A stretch of 64,000 nucleotides of DNA from CAUPWF01 sp036656795 (GTDB taxonomy: Bacteria; Bacillota; Clostridia; Lachnospirales; Lachnospiraceae). Shown one piece after another: positions 16,703 through 25,592 of this stretch (the first letter of the stretch is position 1; each line of letters starts with the position of its first letter). A program made the translations under genes and the position numbers. The stretch spans positions 23,364 to 87,363 of the forward strand of contig JAVXHR010000007.1 in the NCBI GenBank assembly GCA_036656795.1, given 5' to 3'. The notes beneath the pieces are model-generated. The model was not told the DNA's origin, searched no databases, and was given only the letters and a program-made list of their open reading frames with translations.

Positions 16703-17440
16703 ATGTATCATTTTTTTGTAACACCGGAGCAAGTGAGGGAAGATACTATCTACATCGTGGGTCCGGATGTGAATCATATGAAGAATGTCTTACGTATGAA
16801 AGTAGGGGAGCAGGTTCAGATTAGTGATGGAAATAATCAAACCTATCACTGCAAAATTGAAAAGATAGAATCCGAACAGGTGCAATTGTGTGTGTTGGAA
16901 CGACAACAAGGAGATACAGAATTGTCATCTAGAGTATATTTATTTCAGGGGCTACCAAAGAATGATAAGATGGAATACATTATTCAGAAAGCTGTAGAAC
17001 TTGGTGTATATGAGATTATACCAGTTGCAACAAAACGCACAGTTGTAAAATTAGATGATAAGAAGGCTATAAAAAAGGTGGAACGTTGGAATAGTATTGC
17101 TCAAGGTGGAGCGAAGCAATCAGGCAGAAATATAATACCAACTGTAATATCTGTGATGTCTTACCGGGAAGCCTTACAGTACGCAAGTACATTAGATGTC
17201 GTGTTAATACCGTATGAACTGGCAAAAGATATGAATGAAACAAGGCGGATTATAGATCATATTATACCGGGGCAATCTGTGGGGATATTCATTGGACCGG
17301 AAGGGGGATTTGCTGTGGAGGAAGTTAATCTAGCATTGGAGATAGGCGCAAAACCTATCACTTTGGGAAGAAGAATTTTAAGAACGGAAACGGCAGGCCT
17401 TACTACATTATCTATATTAATGTATCATTTGGAAAGCTAG
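16703..17440 (+). CDS. rsmE: 16S rRNA (uracil-1498-N3)-methyltransferase
   Basis: Methylates U1498 of 16S rRNA. 245 residues: a small N-terminal PUA-like domain (MYHFFVTPEQV, HMKNVLRMKVGEQV) and a C-terminal SPOUT knot with IFIGPEGGFAVEEV and LGRRILRTETA, the SAM-binding motifs. ATG 16703 follows AAGGAG at seven bases. The open frame from 16670 has no ribosome site. Probably co-transcribed with prmA. Confidence 0.95.
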   Translation: MYHFFVTPEQVREDTIYIVGPDVNHMKNVLRMKVGEQVQISDGNNQTYHCKIEKIESEQVQLCVLERQQGDTELSSRVYLFQGLPKNDKMEYIIQKAVELGVYEIIPVATKRTVVKLDDKKAIKKVERWNSIAQGGAKQSGRNIIPTVISVMSYREALQYASTLDVVLIPYELAKDMNETRRIIDHIIPGQSVGIFIGPEGGFAVEEVNLALEIGAKPITLGRRILRTETAGLTTLSILMYHLES

Positions 17441-17506
17441 ATACATATGCTAATAATGAAACAAATAGGAGTAAAAATTAATCGAAGTATAAAACAGGAG
17501 TAGATG

Positions 17507-18667
17507 ATGGAAGTATATTTAGACAATTCAGCAACAACAAAATGTTACGAAAATGTAAAGAGTATTGTAGGCCGAGTAATGTGTGATGATTATGGGAATC
17601 CATCGTCTATGCATACTAAGGGAGTTACAGCCGAACGATATATAAAAGAAGCCAAAGAAATTCTTGCAAAAGCATTAAAAGTACATGAAAAAGAAATATA
17701 TTTTACCTCCGGTGGAACGGAAAGTGATAATCTGGCAATTATGGGTACTGCAAGAGCCAATCATCGTAGTGGGAAACATCTGATTACATCTGCAATTGAA
17801 CACCCTGCAGTCATTAATACGATGCGCTATCTAGAAGAAGAGGAAGGGTTTCGGATTACGTATCTTCCGGTAGATAAATATGGGCGGGTACAATTAGATG
17901 CCTTAAGAGAAGCGCTGTGTGAAGAGACTATCTTAGTATCTATTATGTATGTAAACAATGAAGTAGGTGCAGTCCAACCAATTGAAGAAGCGACGGAGAT
18001 TGTGAAAAAATATAACCCACATATTTTGTTTCATGTAGATGCCGTACAAGGATTTGGAAAATACAACATCTATCCAAAGAAACAAGGGATTGATTTGTTG
18101 TCTATTAGTGGACATAAGATTCATGGACCAAAGGGAATTGGTGCACTTTATATTGGAGAAAATGTAAAGATAAAACCAATTGTCTATGGTGGAGAACAAC
18201 AGAAGAATGTACGGTCTGGAACGGAAAACGTGCCGGGAATAGCAGGACTTGGGGTGGCTACAAAGGAAATCTACACAGATCTGGAAGAAAAAACGGGAAA
18301 GATGCGTGCGTTAAAAGATGAATTTATTCAAGGGGTACAGACCAATATAGAACATACGGTTATTCATGGTTTGTATGACAAAACAAGTGCACCACACATT
18401 GTGAGCATTGGCTTTGCGGGAATTAAAAGTGAAGTACTTCTGCACACCTTGGAAGAACAGGGGATCTATGTTTCTTCAGGCTCTGCCTGTGCCTCCAATC
18501 ACCCAGCAATTAGTGGAGTATTGAAAGGAATTGGTGCTAAGAAAGAATATTTAGATGCAACTATTCGGTTTAGCTTTTCGGAGTTCACAACAAAAGAAGA
18601 AATTGACTATACATTAAAAACACTATATAATTGTGTACCGATGCTTAGAAAATATACCAGACATTAG
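17507..18667 (+). CDS. Cysteine desulfurase (NifS/IscS family), ThiI partner
   Basis: A PLP enzyme that removes sulfur from L-cysteine and passes it on as a persulfide. 386 residues. MEVYLDNSATTK at the start; FTSGGTESDNLAI; the PLP lysine in SISGHKIHGPKG; and the catalytic Cys loop SSGSACASNHPAI. The loop is long, as in class I (IscS-like) enzymes. It lies 27 bases upstream of thiI. In Bacillus the adjacent desulfurase (NifZ) is dedicated to ThiI and 4-thiouridine, and the same role is likely here. ATG 17507 has CAGGAG at six bases; ATG 17504 is too close. Confidence 0.94.
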   Translation: MEVYLDNSATTKCYENVKSIVGRVMCDDYGNPSSMHTKGVTAERYIKEAKEILAKALKVHEKEIYFTSGGTESDNLAIMGTARANHRSGKHLITSAIEHPAVINTMRYLEEEEGFRITYLPVDKYGRVQLDALREALCEETILVSIMYVNNEVGAVQPIEEATEIVKKYNPHILFHVDAVQGFGKYNIYPKKQGIDLLSISGHKIHGPKGIGALYIGENVKIKPIVYGGEQQKNVRSGTENVPGIAGLGVATKEIYTDLEEKTGKMRALKDEFIQGVQTNIEHTVIHGLYDKTSAPHIVSIGFAGIKSEVLLHTLEEQGIYVSSGSACASNHPAISGVLKGIGAKKEYLDATIRFSFSEFTTKEEIDYTLKTLYNCVPMLRKYTRH

Positions 18668-18694
18668 ATAATTCATTATAGAAGGAGAAATAGA

Positions 18695-19876
18695 ATGACC
18701 TTTCAGACATTTTTAGTAAAATACGGAGAGATTGGAATTAAAGGAAAGAATCGCTATTTGTTTGAAGATGCACTTGTAAGGCAGATACGATTTGCTTTAA
18801 AGGATATAGATGGAACATTTAAAGTATACAAATCACAGGCCAGAATCTATGTGGATTGTGAGGGCGCATATGATTATGAAGAAACGGTAGAAAGTCTAAA
18901 ATGTGTATTTGGTATTGTGGGAATATGTCCGGTTGTTCGTATTGAAGATGAAGGATTTGAGACACTAAAGACAGCTGTTATAGAATATATGGATGAGATG
19001 TATTCAGACAAAAGTATAACATTCAAGGTGGAAGCAAGACGTGGAAAGAAAAGTTACCCAATGAATTCCATGACTATTAATTGTGATATAGGAGAGGCTG
19101 TCTTAGAGGCGTTTCCGGAGATTAAAGTAGATGTACACGATCCGGAAGTACGATTAAATATTGAGGTGCGAGACCAAATCTATATCTATTCAAAGATTAT
19201 TCCAGGTGCCGGGGGTATGCCTGTTGGAACAAATGGAAAAGCAATGTTATTGTTATCCGGTGGCATTGACAGTCCGGTTGCGGGGTATATGATTTCAAAA
19301 CGAGGAGTGAGTTTAGAGGCAACTTATTTTCATGCACCACCGTATACCAGTGAACGTGCCAAGCAAAAGGTGATTGATTTAGCAAAGTTAGTTTCAAGAT
19401 ATTCAGGACCAATTAAATTAAATATCGTTAATTTTACAGATATCCAATTGTATATCTATGATAAATGTCCTCATGATGAGCTGACTATTATTATGCGACG
19501 ATATATGATGAAGATTTCAGAACATCTTGCAAAAGAGAGTAATTGTCTGGGATTGATTACGGGAGAAAGTATTGGACAGGTTGCAAGTCAGACGATGCAG
19601 AGTTTAGCAGCAACAAATGAAGTGTGTACACTTCCGGTATATCGTCCGTTGATTGGATTTGATAAACAAGAAATTATCAATATTTCACAGAAGATTGATA
19701 CTTATGAAACTTCGATTCAACCTTTTGAGGATTGTTGTACAATCTTTGTTGCAAAACATCCAGTAACAAAGCCTAATTTAAAGGTGATTAAATGTTCTGA
19801 GAGAAATTTGGAAGAAAAAATAGAAGAGTTATTTGAAACAGCAATTCAAACGGTAGAGACTATTCTTGTAAAATAG
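18695..19876 (+). CDS. thiI: tRNA sulfurtransferase ThiI (4-thiouridine synthase)
   Basis: Makes 4-thiouridine at position 8 of tRNA. 393 residues: a ferredoxin-like N-terminal domain (LVKYGEIGIKGKNR), a THUMP RNA-binding domain, and a PP-loop ATP pyrophosphatase domain with LLSGGIDSPVAGYM. The C-terminal rhodanese domain of the E. coli enzyme is absent, as in most Firmicutes, so sulfur is taken directly from the adjacent desulfurase. A conserved Cys pair (EDCCTIF) is near residue 347. GAAGGAG lies before the ATG. The gene ends at a terminator hairpin. Confidence 0.96.
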   Translation: MTFQTFLVKYGEIGIKGKNRYLFEDALVRQIRFALKDIDGTFKVYKSQARIYVDCEGAYDYEETVESLKCVFGIVGICPVVRIEDEGFETLKTAVIEYMDEMYSDKSITFKVEARRGKKSYPMNSMTINCDIGEAVLEAFPEIKVDVHDPEVRLNIEVRDQIYIYSKIIPGAGGMPVGTNGKAMLLLSGGIDSPVAGYMISKRGVSLEATYFHAPPYTSERAKQKVIDLAKLVSRYSGPIKLNIVNFTDIQLYIYDKCPHDELTIIMRRYMMKISEHLAKESNCLGLITGESIGQVASQTMQSLAATNEVCTLPVYRPLIGFDKQEIINISQKIDTYETSIQPFEDCCTIFVAKHPVTKPNLKVIKCSERNLEEKIEELFETAIQTVETILVK

Positions 19877-19884
19877 CAAAAAAA

Positions 19885-19924
19885 ATAGATATGTATATAT
19901 CAAAATCAAGATATACATATCTAT
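19885..19924. terminator. Bidirectional terminator between thiI and the HPr-like gene
   Basis: ATAGATATGTATAT and ATATACATATCTAT arms around a short A-rich loop, with A-runs on the left and U-rich sequence on the right. It lies between two convergent genes. Confidence 0.65.
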
Positions 19925-19939
19925 CTGCATGAATGGTAA

Positions 19940-20173
19940 TTATACAAGATAAGGTGCTAATATGGATAAAATATCGTCGATTTCACCTTCATTTGCATGG
20001 ATATTAAGATCGATAGATTTAGAAAGATCTAAACTAAAGATTCCCATAATTGATTTTGCGTCGATAACATAACGTCCAGATACTAAATCAAAGTCAAAAT
20101 CGAATTTTGTGATTTCATTTACGAAAGATTTTACCTTGTCAATTGAATTTAAAGAAATTTGTACAGTTTTCAT
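19940..20173 (-). CDS. HPr-like protein without the catalytic histidine (copy 1)
   Basis: 77 residues with the HPr fold pattern. The regulatory-serine region is well kept: DAKSIMGIFSLDLSK, with Ser41 at the Ser46 position of Bacillus HPr. The GxHARPA motif holding the phosphorylated His15 is gone: the aligned stretch reads NSIDKVKSFVN. It therefore cannot pass PTS phosphate. It may be a regulator like Crh, which also lacks the His, or simply reuse the fold. A paralogue sits at 54365-54592. It is transcribed alone, divergent from mtaB, with AAGGAGG before the ATG. Confidence 0.85.
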   Translation of the reverse strand: MKTVQISLNSIDKVKSFVNEITKFDFDFDLVSGRYVIDAKSIMGIFSLDLSKSIDLNIHANEGEIDDILSILAPYLV

Positions 20174-20319
20174 GTGAATAATGCCTCCTTATGATTTGTT
20201 TGTATTCTATGAACATCTTAAGTTGTGGCAGGAGAAAAGTCAAGAAACAAAATGACGAAGAATAGGTTAAATTTTCGTTAAATCTTATAAATGTATCAAG
20301 AGAAAGAAAGAGAGATTCT

Positions 20320-21630
20320 ATGAAAAAGGTAGCACTACACAATCTGGGGTGTAAAGTAAATGCATATGAGACTGAAGCAATGCAGGAGCTTCTAGAGTAT
20401 AATGGATATGAGATTGTGCCATTTGCGAAAGGCGCAGATATCTATATTATTAATACATGTACGGTTACAAATATGGCAGACAGAAAGTCTCGTCAAATGC
20501 TTCATAAAGCTAAAAAAATGAATCCGAAGGCAATTGTAGTGGCAGTTGGGTGCTATGTGCAGGCGCAAGAGGCAGTTGGTGAAGTGGATGATTGTATTGA
20601 TATCATCATTGGGAATAATAAAAAAGGAGAGTTGGTTTCTATTTTGCGTAAATATGAAGCAGCTCCTAAAGGTGTTGAAAAAGCAATTGTGGATATATCA
20701 CATACCGATGTGTATGAACGCTTACATCTTAGCAAGACAGCAGGCCATACAAGGGCATATATCAAAGTGCAAGATGGTTGTAATCAATTCTGCACGTATT
20801 GTATTATACCTTATACAAGGGGGCGGGTTCGTAGCAGGGCAAAGATTAGTGTACTTCAAGAAGTGGAAGAATTAGTCGGTAATGGATATCAAGAAATCGT
20901 ATTGACTGGAATTCATCTCAGTTCTTATGGAGTAGATTTTATAGATGAACAAGGACATCAGATTGAGAATCTATTATCTCTGATTGAGGCAGTTCATCAA
21001 GTAGAGGGAGTAGAACGCATTCGATTAGGATCATTAGAGCCGGGAATTATTACAGAGGAATTTGTAAAGACGATTGCAGGTCTAAGAAAGATATGCCCAC
21101 ATTTTCATCTGTCGCTGCAAAGTGGCTGCAATACCACTTTAAAAAGAATGAACCGTAGATATACAGTGGAAGAATATGCAGATAAATGTCGACTTTTGAG
21201 ACAGTATTTTAAAAACCCTGCATTAACCACTGATGTTATTGTGGGATTTCCGGGAGAAACACAAGCGGAATTTGAAGATTCCTTTTCATTTATAGATGGG
21301 ATTAATTTTTATGAAACCCACATCTTTAAATATTCAAAACGTGAGGGAACACAAGCTGCGAAAATGGAGTGCCAGGTAGATGATACCATAAAAATTCAGC
21401 GCAGTAGCCGCTTATTGGAACTAGACCAAAAGAAACGTACACAATATGAGAATCAACATGTAGGAATGATGGTGGAAGTGTTGCTGGAAGAAACTATTGA
21501 AAAAGATGGGAAAACTTATCAGACAGGACATACAAAAGAATATATTAAAGTTGCAGTGGAAGGTACAGATCACAGAGAAAATGAAAGAATAAATCTTCAT
21601 ATTCAGCAATCTTCACAAATTATACATTGA
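20320..21630 (+). CDS. mtaB: tRNA t6A37 methylthiotransferase MtaB
   Basis: A radical-SAM enzyme that converts t6A37 to ms2t6A37 in tRNAs reading ANN codons. 436 residues. UPF0004 domain with three cluster Cys (NLGCKVN, NTCTVTN, VGCYVQ), radical SAM motif CNQFCTYC, and a C-terminal TRAM-like RNA-binding segment (GMMVEVLLEE). MtaB is separated from MiaB and RimO by the NLGCKVNxYE start. It runs in the same direction as the ireB-ruvX-fur block, which begins about 50 bases downstream. Confidence 0.95.
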   Translation: MKKVALHNLGCKVNAYETEAMQELLEYNGYEIVPFAKGADIYIINTCTVTNMADRKSRQMLHKAKKMNPKAIVVAVGCYVQAQEAVGEVDDCIDIIIGNNKKGELVSILRKYEAAPKGVEKAIVDISHTDVYERLHLSKTAGHTRAYIKVQDGCNQFCTYCIIPYTRGRVRSRAKISVLQEVEELVGNGYQEIVLTGIHLSSYGVDFIDEQGHQIENLLSLIEAVHQVEGVERIRLGSLEPGIITEEFVKTIAGLRKICPHFHLSLQSGCNTTLKRMNRRYTVEEYADKCRLLRQYFKNPALTTDVIVGFPGETQAEFEDSFSFIDGINFYETHIFKYSKREGTQAAKMECQVDDTIKIQRSSRLLELDQKKRTQYENQHVGMMVEVLLEETIEKDGKTYQTGHTKEYIKVAVEGTDHRENERINLHIQQSSQIIH

Positions 21631-21686
21631 ATTTTTCAGTAGAATAGATTAGAATGAGAGAGAAGAATAGACAAGGACGTGATAAG

Positions 21687-21953
21687 ATGAGTAAGAATTT
21701 AAGTAACACACAATTTTTTGAAGTGGAAAGTGCCCCACAGATTCAAGCACATGACATACTAGAAATCGTTTATAGTGCTTTACGTGAAAAGGGATACAAT
21801 CCAGTGAATCAGATTGTAGGGTATATTATGTCAGGTGATCCGACATATGTTACCAGTCATAATGGTGCCCGTAGTTTGATTATGAAGATGGAGCGTGATG
21901 AATTAGTAGAAGAGATGCTAAAATCGTATATTGCTTATCATTCTTGGGAATAA
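21687..21953 (+). CDS. IreB family regulatory phosphoprotein (UPF0297)
   Basis: 88 residues. Family signature: NTQFFEVESAP, then DILEIVYSALREKGYNPVNQ, GYIMSGDPTYVTSHN, and ARSLIMKMERDELVEEM. In Enterococcus IreB is phosphorylated on N-terminal Thr residues by the Ser/Thr kinase IreK and affects cephalosporin tolerance. A Thr near position 8 is present here. The ATG at 21687 gives the usual N-terminus; upstream AAGGA is at ten bases. It belongs to the conserved ireB-ruvX-DUF1292 set, with only seven bases to ruvX. Confidence 0.92.
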   Translation: MSKNLSNTQFFEVESAPQIQAHDILEIVYSALREKGYNPVNQIVGYIMSGDPTYVTSHNGARSLIMKMERDELVEEMLKSYIAYHSWE

Positions 21954-21960
21954 GTGTAGT

Positions 21961-22392
21961 ATGAGGATAATGGGATTAGATTATGGTTCAAAGACAGTGG
22001 GAGTTGCGATTAGTGATCCACTAGGTCTTACAGCGCAGGGAATCGAGACGATTTATCGTAAAACAGAAAACAAATTACGACAAACATTAGCCCGTATTGA
22101 AGAGTTGATAAAGAAGTATGAGGTAGAAAAAATCGTCTTAGGATTTCCGAAACACATGAATAATGATATTGGAGAACGTGCGGAAAAATCGTTGGAATTA
22201 AAAGAGATGTTAGAACGGCGTACCGGCTTAGAAGTCATTATGTGGGACGAGCGTCTTACAACAGTAGAGGCAGAACGAACGTTAATAGAGAGCAATGTAC
22301 GCAGAGAAGATAGAAAGAAGTATGTCGACAAAGTGGCGGCAGTTTTTATATTGCAAGGATATTTGGATTCTATCTATATCCAGTCTCGGTAG
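21961..22392 (+). CDS. ruvX: Putative pre-16S rRNA nuclease RuvX/YqgF
   Basis: 143 residues with an RNase H fold. MGLDYGSKTVGVAISDP carries the first catalytic Asp; ILGFPKHMNNDIGERA and MWDERLTTVEAER supply the others, and DKVAAVFILQGYL closes the domain. YqgF matures the 5' end of 16S rRNA in E. coli. ATG 21961 is favoured over an upstream TTG at 21931 because it gives the family-standard start. Confidence 0.94.
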   Translation: MRIMGLDYGSKTVGVAISDPLGLTAQGIETIYRKTENKLRQTLARIEELIKKYEVEKIVLGFPKHMNNDIGERAEKSLELKEMLERRTGLEVIMWDERLTTVEAERTLIESNVRREDRKKYVDKVAAVFILQGYLDSIYIQSR

Positions 22393-22408
22393 CGCAGAAG
22401 GAGTTATT

Positions 22409-22669
22409 ATGGAAAAGGTTCAATTTATGTTTGATGGAACAGAAGAGGCTGTGGATTTTTATGTCTTGGAACAAACAAAAATTAGTGGAATTAACTATAT
22501 CTTAGTTACAGATTCCGAAGAAGATGATGCAGAATGCATGATTTTAAAAGATACAAGTGCAGTGGAAGATACAGACAGTGTATATGAAGCAGTAGAAGAA
22601 GAAGTAGAACTTCAGGCTGTATTGAAAGTATTTGAAGAGTTACTCGAAGATATTGATATTGAAATGTAA
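22409..22669 (+). CDS. DUF1292 family acidic protein
   Basis: 86 residues, strongly acidic, with the DUF1292 pattern: KVQFMFDGTEEAVDFYVLEQ, ISGINYILVTD, and an acidic tail ending in DIDIEM. Function is unknown; the gene nearly always follows ruvX in Clostridia. ATG 22409 is preceded by AGAAGGAG. Confidence 0.9.
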   Translation: MEKVQFMFDGTEEAVDFYVLEQTKISGINYILVTDSEEDDAECMILKDTSAVEDTDSVYEAVEEEVELQAVLKVFEELLEDIDIEM

Positions 22670-22729
22670 CGTCAGAAGGACATTTATCTATAGATTACAT
22701 TAGGAATAGCTTTTGTAGCGAGGTGCATC

Positions 22730-23185
22730 ATGGGAATAAGTCAAGAGAAGTTCAAAGAGATGTTGAAAGCCAAGGGATTAAAAGTAACACATCAAAGATT
22801 GCTTGTGTTAGAAACGCTTGGAGAACATCAAGATGAGCACATGGCGGCAGAAGATATTTATGAATTGGTAAAGGAAGACTATCCGGAGATTGGATTGGCG
22901 ACTGTTTATCGAACAGTGCAATTGTTGTTAGAAATGCAATTGGTTGATCGTATTAATTTAGATGATGGATGTGTGCGATATGAAATCGGACATTTATTTG
23001 ATGGGGAAAGTAAACATCACCATCATCATTTGATATGTCAAACATGTGGAAAAATATTACCATTTGAAGATGATTTGCTAGATGAATTAGAACATCATAT
23101 TGAAGTGGCAACGGGTTTTCATGTATTAGATCATGAATTGAAATTCTACGGACAATGCACCCAATGCGTAAAAAAAGAGAAATAG
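22730..23185 (+). CDS. Fur-family metal-dependent repressor
   Basis: 151 residues. A winged-helix domain (TVYRTVQLLLEMQLVDR) is followed by the metal-binding domain, with a HHHHH run and two CxxC motifs (CQTCGK, CTQC) that bind the structural zinc. It could be Fur (iron), Zur or PerR. The PerR-defining Asp cannot be judged by eye. Its place after ireB-ruvX-DUF1292 and ahead of rnjA is common in Lachnospiraceae. GAGGTG lies just before ATG. Confidence 0.92.
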   Translation: MGISQEKFKEMLKAKGLKVTHQRLLVLETLGEHQDEHMAAEDIYELVKEDYPEIGLATVYRTVQLLLEMQLVDRINLDDGCVRYEIGHLFDGESKHHHHHLICQTCGKILPFEDDLLDELEHHIEVATGFHVLDHELKFYGQCTQCVKKEK

Positions 23186-23227
23186 TGCGGAGATTAGCTA
23201 CATAAAAAAACACATGGAGGTGTAAAG

Positions 23228-24904
23228 TTGAAAAAAGAAAACAACTCAAAAATGAAAATCATTCCATTGGGAGGATTAGAACAGATAGGAATGAATATTA
23301 CTGCCTTTGAATATGAAGACAGTATTATTGTAGTGGATTGTGGTTTGGCATTCCCTACAGATGACATGTTGGGAATTGATTTAGTAATTCCGGATGTCAC
23401 GTATCTAAAGGATAATGCGGACAAGGTCAAAGGATTTATAATTACTCATGGTCATGAAGACCATATCGGAGGATTGGCTTATGTATTAAAAGAAATGAAT
23501 CTTCCAATCTATACCACGAAACTTACCATGGGAATTATTGAAAATAAATTAAAAGAACATAATCTGTTACGTAGTACAAAACGTAAAGTTGTGCGTCATG
23601 GGCAGTCGATTAATCTGGGACAATTTAGAATTGAATTTATTAAGACGAATCATAGTATTCAAGATGCTTCAGCTCTTGCGATTTATTCGCCAGCAGGAAT
23701 TATCGTTCACACAGGTGATTTTAAAGTAGATTACACACCGGTATTTGGTGATGCAATTGATTTGCAACGATTTGCGGAGATTGGGAAAAAAGGAGTTCTG
23801 GCATTGATGTCAGACAGCACTAATGCAGAGAGACCAGGATTTACGATGTCAGAACGAACCGTTGGTCAGACCTTTGATAATATCTTTTCAGAACATATGA
23901 ATACAAGAATCTTAGTCGCAACATTTGCATCTAATGTAGACCGTGTACAACAGATTATCAATACATCGTACAAATATGGACGTAAAGTGGTTGTAGAAGG
24001 ACGAAGTATGGTCAATATTATTGCAACAGCATCAGAATTAGGTTATCTTGATATTCCGAAAGATACATTGATTGATATTGATCAATTAAAAAATTATCCG
24101 GAAGAAAAGACTGTACTGATTACCACAGGAAGTCAAGGGGAGTCAATGGCAGCACTTTCTCGTATGTCAGCGGGTATTCATAAAAAAGTATCTATTAAGC
24201 CAACGGATACAGTTATCTTTAGTTCCAGCCCAATTCCGGGAAATGAAAAGGCAATTTCTCGTGTGATTAATGATTTATCTAAGATGGGGGCAGATGTCAT
24301 ATTTCAAGATACTCATGTATCAGGGCATGCATGTCAAGAGGAATTGAAATTAATCTATGCATTGGTTAAACCTAAATATGCGATTCCGGTACATGGAGAA
24401 TATCGCCATCTCAAAGCAAATGCTAAAATTGCAAGAAATCTTGGAATAGAAAAAGAGAATATCTTTATCTTACAATCAGGTGATGTGTTGGAATTGGGAG
24501 ACAGCGGTGCAAAAGTCGTAGACAAGGTACAGACAGGAGGTATCTTAGTAGATGGTTTGGGTGTTGGTGACGTTGGAAATATTGTGCTTCGTGACCGTCA
24601 GCATCTGTCTGAAGATGGAATTCTGATTGTAGTATTAAGTTTAGAAAAAGGCAGTAATCAGATATTGGCTGGCCCGGACATCGTGTCTAGAGGGTTTGTA
24701 TATGTAAGAGAATCTGAGAGTTTGATGGAAGAGGCAAGACAAGTTCTTGTAGATGCATTGGAAAAATGTCTGAATGGCAATAATAAACATGTGGATTGGA
24801 GCAAGATCAAGTTAGTGACGCGTGATACTATGAATGAATTTATCTGGAAGAGAACAAAGAGAAGACCAATGATTCTTCCGATTATTATGGATATAGACGT
24901 ATAA
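23228..24904 (+). CDS. rnj: Ribonuclease J
   Basis: An endonuclease and 5'-3' exonuclease central to mRNA turnover and rRNA processing. 558 residues: metallo-beta-lactamase fold with the zinc motif THGHEDHIGG, a beta-CASP insert, and a C-terminal domain. The TTG start at 23228 is supported by GGAGGTG (23217-23223) at about five bases; the internal ATG at 23252 lacks one. It is 42 bases after fur and may be in the same transcript. Confidence 0.95.
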   Translation: MKKENNSKMKIIPLGGLEQIGMNITAFEYEDSIIVVDCGLAFPTDDMLGIDLVIPDVTYLKDNADKVKGFIITHGHEDHIGGLAYVLKEMNLPIYTTKLTMGIIENKLKEHNLLRSTKRKVVRHGQSINLGQFRIEFIKTNHSIQDASALAIYSPAGIIVHTGDFKVDYTPVFGDAIDLQRFAEIGKKGVLALMSDSTNAERPGFTMSERTVGQTFDNIFSEHMNTRILVATFASNVDRVQQIINTSYKYGRKVVVEGRSMVNIIATASELGYLDIPKDTLIDIDQLKNYPEEKTVLITTGSQGESMAALSRMSAGIHKKVSIKPTDTVIFSSSPIPGNEKAISRVINDLSKMGADVIFQDTHVSGHACQEELKLIYALVKPKYAIPVHGEYRHLKANAKIARNLGIEKENIFILQSGDVLELGDSGAKVVDKVQTGGILVDGLGVGDVGNIVLRDRQHLSEDGILIVVLSLEKGSNQILAGPDIVSRGFVYVRESESLMEEARQVLVDALEKCLNGNNKHVDWSKIKLVTRDTMNEFIWKRTKRRPMILPIIMDIDV

Positions 24905-24937
24905 AAAAAGAAAGAGGAAATGGAAAGGAATACAGCC

Positions 24938-25591
24938 ATGATTGTAGAGGAACGAATGGTTACTTTTATCAATTCCTTAGAAACAGAGAATAGCAAGTTA
25001 TTAGAAGAAATTGAACAGGAAGCTTTGGATACAGGTGTACCAATTATCCGCAAAGAGATGCAAAGCTTCCTCAAAGTACTTCTTGCAATACAAAAACCTA
25101 TGCGTATCCTGGAAGTTGGGACTGCCGTAGGTTTCTCTGCGTTATTAATGAGCGAATATGCTCCTAAGAATTGTCAGATTGAAACAATAGAAAAATATGA
25201 AAAACGAATTCCCATTGCCCGTGAGAATTTTAGACGTGGACAGAAAGAAACCCAGATTACGTTATTAGAAGGTGATGCCCTTGCAATTCTAAAAAGGTTG
25301 GAAGAATCCTATGATTTTATCTTTATGGATGCTGCAAAAGCACAGTATATCTGTTATTTGCCAGAGGTATTGCGATTGTTGAATCAAGGGGGCATATTGA
25401 TATCAGATAATGTATTACAAGATGGAGATATTATTGAATCTCGTTATGCGGTGGAACGTCGGAATCGAACGATACACAGTAGGATGCGAGAATATTTGTA
25501 TGAATTAAAGCATGAACCACAACTAACCACTTCTATTATTCCGTTAGGAGATGGGGTGGCAGTCAGCGTAAAGATAGGAGAGGAACAATAA
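24938..25591 (+). CDS. trmR: tRNA 5-hydroxyuridine methyltransferase TrmR-like
   Basis: 217-residue class I SAM methyltransferase of the O-methyltransferase family 3: LEVGTAVGFSALLMSEY (SAM), IETIEKYEKR, DFIFMDAAKAQY, and ISDNVLQDGDI. Bacillus TrmR (YrrM) methylates ho5U34 of tRNA to mo5U34. The next gene encodes the hydroxylase that makes ho5U34, which strongly supports this assignment over catechol O-methyltransferase. ATG 24938 follows GGAAAGGA at about eight bases; ATG 24920 is too close to its ribosome site. Confidence 0.88.
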   Translation: MIVEERMVTFINSLETENSKLLEEIEQEALDTGVPIIRKEMQSFLKVLLAIQKPMRILEVGTAVGFSALLMSEYAPKNCQIETIEKYEKRIPIARENFRRGQKETQITLLEGDALAILKRLEESYDFIFMDAAKAQYICYLPEVLRLLNQGGILISDNVLQDGDIIESRYAVERRNRTIHSRMREYLYELKHEPQLTTSIIPLGDGVAVSVKIGEEQ

Positions 25592-25592
25592 G

